5,585 bases of DNA from Fibrobacterota bacterium (GTDB taxonomy: Bacteria; Fibrobacterota; Chitinivibrionia; Chitinivibrionales; JANQEN01), in NCBI GenBank assembly GCA_030619215.1, contig JAUXBV010000274.1, positions 1 through 5,585 on the forward strand. Direction: 5' to 3'. Both the position numbers and the translations under genes were made by a program. Positions 1-5,585 of the stretch are shown piece after piece. Position 1 is the first letter of the stretch. Each line of letters opens with the position of its first letter. Below the pieces are notes generated by a model. That model had not been told where the DNA came from and did not search any database. It saw nothing but the letters and a program-made list of their open reading frames with translations.

Positions 1-1074
<1,074 letters not shown>

Positions 1075-1087
1075 AATGGAAAGCTCT

Positions 1088-1108
1088 TTAAAATCAATTT
1101 GATTTTAA
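1088..1108. repeat. AT-rich perfect inverted repeat in the rpoB-rpoC gap
   Basis: Nine-base arms TTAAAATCA (1088-1096) and TGATTTTAA (1100-1108) are exact reverse complements around a 3-base loop ATT. There is only one G-C pair per hairpin and no following T-run, so it is a weak RNA hairpin and not a convincing intrinsic terminator. It ends 12 bases before the rpoC ribosome binding site. It could be an RNA-processing or protein-binding site, or chance in AT-rich DNA. Confidence 0.5.
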
Positions 1109-1120
1109 CCCAAAAAATAC

Positions 1121-1126
1121 GGAGGG
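1121..1126 (+). promoter_or_regulatory. Ribosome binding site of rpoC (decides a GTG start)
   Basis: GGAGGG lies 7 bases before the GTG at 1134. The codon immediately before that GTG, in the same frame, is a TAA stop (1131-1133), so the start cannot lie further upstream. No ATG occurs in frame until deep inside the conserved N-terminal domain, past the zinc-binding cysteines. GTG is therefore the start. Confidence 0.92.
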
Positions 1127-1133
1127 TTGATAA

Positions 1134-4100
1134 GTGGCTGAGCTTTATACTGAATTTGGCAAAAAGAACCAGGAGATTACAAGTGTAAGTCTTCGTTTAG
1201 CCTCCCCTGATACAATACGTAACTGGTCATATGGTGAGGTCACCAAACCGGAGACTATTAACTATCGTTCATTTAAACCGGAACGGGACGGTCTTTTCTG
1301 TGAAAAGATTTTTGGCCCGGTGAGAAATTGGGAATGTAATTGCGGTAAATATAAAAGAATCAGATATCGGGGTGTCGTTTGTGACCGATGCGGTGTTGAA
1401 GTAACCCACTCTAAAGTCCGGCGTGAACGTATGGGACATATTGAGCTGGCTGTTCCGATTGTCCATATCTGGTTTTTAAAAAGCATCCCGTCGCATATCG
1501 GGTACCTTCTTGGTGTATCCAATACGATATTGGAACGTATAATTTACTATGAATCATATGTTGTTATTGACGCGGGTGATACCGGTTTGAGCAATATGGA
1601 TCTGCTCAAGGAAGAGGAGTATGAGGAGCTTGTAGAAGAGGGGAAAGAATTTGACGCAAAAATGGGCGGGGAGGCGATCCTTGAATTGCTTGCGTGCCTT
1701 GATGTTGAGGATCTGTCGGCGGAGCTGCGGTATAAAATTGAGATTGAATCGTCAGAGCAGAGAAAAGCGGACCATTTAAAACGGCTTCGCGTTACCGAAG
1801 CTTTTCTCAGATCCAATAACAGGCCGGAACATATGGTACTTACCGTTTTGCCTGTTCTCCCACCGGACCTTCGGCCACTGGTACCGCTTGAGGGCGGGCG
1901 TTTTGCGACATCTGACCTTAATGATCTTTACAGAAGGGCGATAAACAGAAATAACCGCCTTAAGAAGCTGATTGAGATCAAAGCTCCTGATGTCATTCTT
2001 CGTAATGAAATGAGAATGCTCCAGGAAGCGGTTGACACACTTTTTGACAATGGCCGCCGTACCTCTTCTGTAAAGGGTGAAGGAAAACGGCCACTCAAAT
2101 CACTCAGTGACCTTTTAAAGGGAAAGCAGGGGCGTTTCAGGCAGAACCTGCTTGGTAAGCGTGTCGATTATTCCGGGCGCAGTGTTATTGTGGTTGGTCC
2201 CGAGTTAAAATTACATCAATGCGGCCTGCCGAAAGTGATGGCCCTGGAGCTCTTTAAACCGTTTGTAATCCAGAAGCTTGAAGAGAAAAGTCTGGTTCAG
2301 ACCGTAAAGAGTGCTAAGAAGTTTGTTGAAAAGGAGAGGCCGGAGGTCTGGGATATCCTGGAAGAAGTTATTCGAGATCACCCGGTACTTCTCAACCGCG
2401 CACCAACGCTTCACCGGCTGGGCATTCAGGCGTTTTTTCCGGTATTGGTAGAGGGAAAAGCAATCAGGCTTCACCCTCTGGTATGCTCTGCATTTAATGC
2501 GGATTTTGATGGAGACCAGATGGCTGTTCACGTTCCACTTTCCTTTGAATCGCAGATTGAGTGCCGCCTTCTCATGCTCAGTGCAAATAATTTATTACGC
2601 CCGTCAAATGGTGAGCCGGTGATGGTTCCCAGCCAGGATATGGTGCTGGGCATTTACTATCTGACAAAAATGGCTCCTGATAGAAAAGGTATGGGACGAT
2701 CTTTTTCGGATTCTTCAGAAGTTCTGCATGCGCTGGCTGATAATCAGATTTCATTACACGCGAAAATTAAAATAAGGATCAAGGGTGAACGTATTGAAAC
2801 GACTCCCGGCAGAGTAATCTTCAATGACATTGTACCCGATGGAATATCCTTCCAAAATGAATTAATGAAAAAAACAAACCTTGAAAAATTCGTTGCAGAG
2901 GTTATTAAAAAATGCGGGACAAAAAGTGCCTGTATTTTTCTTGACAATATAAAAGACCTCGGATATGAGTATGCCACCAAGGCGGGAGTAACTTTCGGGC
3001 TTGACGACCTTGTAGTTCCAGAAAGTAAAGAAGGGATAATCAGCAAGTCACTCGAAGAAGTAAATCGTATCCGCAAACAGTATACCCGCGGTATCATTAC
3101 TGAAGGAGAGCGGTATAATAAGATTATTGACATCTGGACTCATACAACGAATGAAGTGTCCAATGAACTGTATGACCGCCTGAAAGCTGATAAGGATGGA
3201 TTTAACTCTGTCTATATGATGCTTGATGCGAAAGCGAGGGGAAGCCAGGATCAGATTAAACAGCTCGCAGGTATGCGTGGTTTAATGCAGAAACCCCAGA
3301 AAAAAATCACCGGTGCGGTCGGTGAAATTATTGAAAATCCGATTCTGTCAAATTTCAAAGACGGACTTTCCGGCCTTGAATACTTTATATCAACCCATGG
3401 TGCGAGAAAAGGCCTGGCTGATACCGCTTTGAAAACAGCGGACGCGGGATATTTAACACGAAGGCTTGTTGATGTTGTTCAGGATATTGTTATTAACGAG
3501 CTGGATTGCGGCACAACAAAAGGGATTGAAATTGAAGCCCTGCATGAAGGTGACGAGGTAATTGAACCGCTGTCTGTAAGAGTGTTGGGCCGGACTACGC
3601 AACAGGATATTTACGATCCTGTCACCGAGGAACTCATTTGCCCGGTTAATACCATTATTGATGAGGAGATTGCTGAAAAGATAGAACGTACAGGTATAGA
3701 AAGAATTCTCGTTCGCTCCGCGTTGTCGTGTGACGCGTCGCATGGAATCTGCGCCAAGTGCTATGGCCGTAACCTCGCAACCGGCAAAGAGGTATGCGTT
3801 GGGGAGGCCACGGGGATAATGGCTGCACAGAGTATCGGTGAACCGGGGACACAGCTTACACTGCGTACCTTTCATATCGGTGGAACTGCTTCTCGCCTTA
3901 TTGCCAAGTCACGGGAAATATCAAAAGTTGACGGTAAAGTGCGTTTTTACAAAGTAGAACATGTTGAGCATACCAGCGGCAACGTTGTTATGACCCGTTT
4001 TGGTGAAATTGCGGTGTTTGATAAGAAGGAACGGGAAAGGTATCGTTACAGTGTCCCTCACGGAGCGACACTTCGTATTAGTGACGGCGCCAAGGTGAAA

Positions 4101-5303
4101 AAAGGCGATGAACTTTTTAAATGGGATCCCTATAACAATGTTGTCCTTGCCAATAAAAGCGGATTTGTTGAAGAAATAGATCTTAAGGAAGGCATTACGT
4201 TACGGGAGATCTATAGTGAACAGACCGGAAAGACAAATGTTGTTGTTATTGAAGACAGGACGAGAACGCTTCACCCGCACGTCAGGATTCTTGACAAAAG
4301 CAAAAAGATACTGGCGAATATTGCGGTGCCGTCCGGTGCTTTTTTACAAATAAGATCAAAGAATAAAGTCAAGGAAGGCGATATTCTTTTTAAGTTACCG
4401 CGCGACAGTGGAAAGAGCCGTGACATTACGGGCGGATTGCCCAGGGTCGCTGAATTGTTCGAGGCGCGCAGGCCAAAGGATTCAGCGGTTATTTCCGAGA
4501 TAGACGGTATCGTTGAATTTAAGATGCGGCCTGTCAAAGACAAGAACGGCAAAGCCCTTGTTGACAAAGATGGTAAACCTCTTTTGGAACCCGACATTGA
4601 ACGGGGAAATCGCAAAGTCATTGTGCATGATGAGCATCGTGATGATAAGCATGATGATACAAAGGAATACCCAATTCCCATTGGTAAACATATGCGCGTT
4701 CATGATGGAGACAGGGTGGGTATTGGCGACCGGCTCTGCGAAGGTTCCATTAACCCCCATGATATATTAAGCGTTTTGGGCGAACATGCGGTACAGAGAT
4801 ATTTGATAGATGAAATCCAGGCGGTATACCGCCTTCAGGGTGTAAAAATCAGTGACAAACATATCGAAGTAATAGTATCGCAGATGTTGCAGAAGGTAAA
4901 GATAGAGACGCCCGGCGATACGGAGTTTTTAGAAGGGGATGCCGTTGACAAGAAAGTATTAAGAAAGGAAAACGAGCTTGCCATCAACCAGGGTAATGAG
5001 CCTGCAACATTCCAGCCATTACTTCTTGGAATAACCAAGGCTTCTCTCACTACGGATTCTTTCCTGAGCGCAGCTTCTTTCCAGGAAACGACAAAAGTAC
5101 TTGCCAGGGCTGCAGTAGAGGGTAAAATTGACGTGTTAAGGGGATTAAAGGAAAACCTCATCATGGGTAACCTTATCCCGGCCGGAACCGGTTCGCATAA
5201 ATATAGAGGAATTCAAGTTAAAGATATAGAAGCAGACCTTGTGCATGTCGGTGAACACGAGGAAAATCCTGATTTTGACGGCCTCAGTGGAGAGATTCTT
5301 TGA
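1134..5303 (+). CDS. rpoC: RNA polymerase beta' subunit, complete
   Basis: This is the full 1389-residue beta', collinear with E. coli beta' (1407), starting at GTG. It carries the catalytic Mg2+ site of RNA polymerase. In order: N-terminal zinc ribbon with Cys68, Cys70, Cys83, Cys86; clamp helices that bind sigma, about 262-306; switch 2 region about 330-349 ([17 protein letters not shown]); the active site NADFDGDQM with Asp457, Asp459, Asp461; rim-helix region near the secondary channel around [12 protein letters not shown]-loop region from about 712; bridge helix about 747-782; second zinc site Cys792, Cys866, Cys873, Cys876, with the same spacing (74, 7, 3) as E. coli; trigger loop with Arg911 and His914; a ~180-residue SI3-type insert before [18 protein letters not shown] (from 1097). 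Beta-barrel sandwich motifs of the form G-x-x-L/M...G-D-x-L recur at 977-994, 1068-1085 and 1184-1201. The C-terminal GNLIPAGTG motif is intact and ends in an acidic tail. Oddities: a 7-residue extension before the bridge helix, Leu910 for the usual Met, and an Asp/His-rich insert at about 1133-1178. No frameshift or missing catalytic residue is seen. Confidence 0.99.
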   Translation: MAELYTEFGKKNQEITSVSLRLASPDTIRNWSYGEVTKPETINYRSFKPERDGLFCEKIFGPVRNWECNCGKYKRIRYRGVVCDRCGVEVTHSKVRRERMGHIELAVPIVHIWFLKSIPSHIGYLLGVSNTILERIIYYESYVVIDAGDTGLSNMDLLKEEEYEELVEEGKEFDAKMGGEAILELLACLDVEDLSAELRYKIEIESSEQRKADHLKRLRVTEAFLRSNNRPEHMVLTVLPVLPPDLRPLVPLEGGRFATSDLNDLYRRAINRNNRLKKLIEIKAPDVILRNEMRMLQEAVDTLFDNGRRTSSVKGEGKRPLKSLSDLLKGKQGRFRQNLLGKRVDYSGRSVIVVGPELKLHQCGLPKVMALELFKPFVIQKLEEKSLVQTVKSAKKFVEKERPEVWDILEEVIRDHPVLLNRAPTLHRLGIQAFFPVLVEGKAIRLHPLVCSAFNADFDGDQMAVHVPLSFESQIECRLLMLSANNLLRPSNGEPVMVPSQDMVLGIYYLTKMAPDRKGMGRSFSDSSEVLHALADNQISLHAKIKIRIKGERIETTPGRVIFNDIVPDGISFQNELMKKTNLEKFVAEVIKKCGTKSACIFLDNIKDLGYEYATKAGVTFGLDDLVVPESKEGIISKSLEEVNRIRKQYTRGIITEGERYNKIIDIWTHTTNEVSNELYDRLKADKDGFNSVYMMLDAKARGSQDQIKQLAGMRGLMQKPQKKITGAVGEIIENPILSNFKDGLSGLEYFISTHGARKGLADTALKTADAGYLTRRLVDVVQDIVINELDCGTTKGIEIEALHEGDEVIEPLSVRVLGRTTQQDIYDPVTEELICPVNTIIDEEIAEKIERTGIERILVRSALSCDASHGICAKCYGRNLATGKEVCVGEATGIMAAQSIGEPGTQLTLRTFHIGGTASRLIAKSREISKVDGKVRFYKVEHVEHTSGNVVMTRFGEIAVFDKKERERYRYSVPHGATLRISDGAKVKKGDELFKWDPYNNVVLANKSGFVEEIDLKEGITLREIYSEQTGKTNVVVIEDRTRTLHPHVRILDKSKKILANIAVPSGAFLQIRSKNKVKEGDILFKLPRDSGKSRDITGGLPRVAELFEARRPKDSAVISEIDGIVEFKMRPVKDKNGKALVDKDGKPLLEPDIERGNRKVIVHDEHRDDKHDDTKEYPIPIGKHMRVHDGDRVGIGDRLCEGSINPHDILSVLGEHAVQRYLIDEIQAVYRLQGVKISDKHIEVIVSQMLQKVKIETPGDTEFLEGDAVDKKVLRKENELAINQGNEPATFQPLLLGITKASLTTDSFLSAASFQETTKVLARAAVEGKIDVLRGLKENLIMGNLIPAGTGSHKYRGIQVKDIEADLVHVGEHEENPDFDGLSGEIL
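4539..4586 (+). repeat. Tandem 24-base imperfect duplication inside rpoC
   Basis: Bases 4539-4562 and 4563-4586 align without gaps with 16 of 24 identities. They encode two adjacent 8-residue units, DKNGKALV (1136-1143) and DKDGKPLL (1144-1151), sharing D-K-x-G-K-x-L. The unit sits in an insertion relative to E. coli beta', just after the conserved stretch that follows [10 protein letters not shown]. It is in frame and does not disturb the gene. It looks like an old small duplication; mismatches are mostly synonymous or conservative. Confidence 0.6.
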
Positions 5304-5355
5304 AAATATGTTGGAAAAGATAAAACCAAATAACTATTTTAAGTGATTCTTTTTT

Positions 5356-5361
5356 AGGAGG
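5356..5361 (+). promoter_or_regulatory. Ribosome binding site of rpsL (decides a TTG start)
   Basis: AGGAGG, a full-strength Shine-Dalgarno sequence, ends 7 bases before the TTG at 5369. An in-frame TAG at 5363-5365 excludes an upstream start. Reading from the TTG gives the standard S12 N-terminus [11 protein letters not shown], which confirms the choice. Confidence 0.9.
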
Positions 5362-5368
5362 ATAGCGA

Positions 5369-5585
5369 TTGCCAACAATTAGTCAGTTAGTAAGGAAGGG
5401 GCGTAAGAACCTTTCAAAAAAGAGCTTATCGCGTGCTTTACAGAGATGTCCGCAGCGTCGGGGCGTCTGTACACGTGTATTTACAACAACGCCCAAAAAG
5501 CCTAATTCAGCTCTCAGGAAGGTAGCCCGTGTACGATTAACCAATCATATTGAGGTGAATAAGTCGGATCGTAGCCATGTCGTTC
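5369..5585 (+). CDS. rpsL: 30S ribosomal protein S12, N-terminal part (3' end outside window)
   Basis: S12 sits at the decoding centre of the 30S subunit and affects translational accuracy and streptomycin response. The visible 72 codons (family usually about 124-140) start [13 protein letters not shown] and contain [33 protein letters not shown], given here as two overlapping parts (codons 27-46 and 41-59). These align without gaps to E. coli S12. Lys43 (Met counted; the K42 site of E. coli) in TPKKPNS is the unmutated, streptomycin-sensitive-type residue; the second resistance site (E. coli K87) lies beyond the window. Two usually conserved positions differ: Arg22 instead of Pro (SRAL for SPAL) and His60 instead of Gly (TNHIEV for TNGIEV). 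After Val63 the expected Y-I-P/G-G-x-G-H-N-L-Q-E-H block is absent and the frame reads NKSDRSHVV; this may be divergence, an interruption or a sequence-end artefact. It lies 65 bases after rpoC and probably opens the str cluster. Confidence 0.93.
   Translation, partial: MPTISQLVRKGRKNLSKKSLSRALQRCPQRRGVCTRVFTTTPKKPNSALRKVARVRLTNHIEVNKSDRSHVV

Noticed and set aside
1076..1102. Eight-codon open frame (MESSLKSI) just after the rpoB stop
   Set aside because: No good ribosome binding site, too short, and it overlaps the palindrome. Nothing suggests it is translated, though a leader peptide cannot be fully excluded.
2211..2531. Long open frame on the minus strand inside rpoC (similar ones at 3453-3875 and 4271-4681)
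   Set aside because: They lie opposite strongly conserved beta' sequence, have Ser/Arg/Leu-rich translations with no family resemblance, and arise from codon bias of the real gene.
3864..4421. The ~180-residue stretch between the trigger loop and DITGGLPRV as a foreign insertion or intein
   Set aside because: It resembles the known SI3 insert made of barrel-sandwich domains, shared across many Gram-negative phyla, and has no splice-junction or nuclease motifs.
4513..4770. Plus-strand open frame overlapping rpoC in another frame
   Set aside because: Shadow of rpoC: no ribosome binding site, no recognisable protein, and rpoC is intact through the region.
5311..5340. Possible promoter in the rpoC-rpsL gap (TTGGAA near 5311 and TATTTT near 5335)
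   Set aside because: Weak matches at 18-base spacing in AT-rich DNA, where such pairs are expected by chance. Operon context explains rpsL expression without it.
5326..5355. T-rich run after a short AAATA/TATTT inverted repeat in the rpoC-rpsL gap as a terminator
   Set aside because: The stem is only five A-T pairs with a 2-base loop and does not lead straight into the T-run; it would not be stable enough to terminate.

Overview
The window is a piece of a bacterial transcription/translation operon read entirely on the + strand: the 3' end of rpoB (RNA polymerase beta), a complete rpoC (beta'), and the 5' end of rpsL (ribosomal protein S12). The gaps are 59 and 65 bases, each following gene has a strong Shine-Dalgarno sequence, and I see no clear terminator or promoter between genes. 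The three are therefore probably co-transcribed. rpoB and rpoC encode the two large subunits that together form the RNA polymerase catalytic cleft. rpsL starts the 'str' cluster (typically rpsL-rpsG-fusA-tuf), so the layout joins the polymerase genes directly to the ribosomal decoding/elongation genes, as in many bacteria outside the Gammaproteobacteria.

Organism: a bacterium of moderate, somewhat AT-leaning base composition. Both large subunits carry lineage-specific insertions: a coiled-coil-type insert before the beta active-site lysines, and a roughly 180-residue insert (SI3 type) in the beta' trigger loop. These are typical of Gram-negative-type 'Gracilicutes' phyla and absent from Firmicutes, Actinobacteria and Thermus. 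The wording of beta' (an extended loop before the bridge helix and a Leu in the trigger loop) recalls Planctomycetota/Omnitrophota (PVC-type) or Bacteroidota relatives. I favour an uncultured PVC-like bacterium, but only by remembered family resemblance and with low confidence.

Layout: 1-1074 rpoB C-terminal part; 1075-1133 gap with a short AT-rich palindrome and the rpoC ribosome binding site; 1134-5303 rpoC; 5304-5368 gap with the rpsL ribosome binding site; 5369-5585 rpsL, cut by the window end.

This is core housekeeping DNA and I find no evidence of a new system, mobile element or CRISPR. The points worth a second look are the last ~28 bases, where rpsL abruptly stops resembling S12; a small Asp/His-rich insert with a tandem duplication near the beta' C-terminus; a Leu in place of the usual Met in the trigger loop; and the use of non-ATG starts (GTG, TTG) for two consecutive essential genes.
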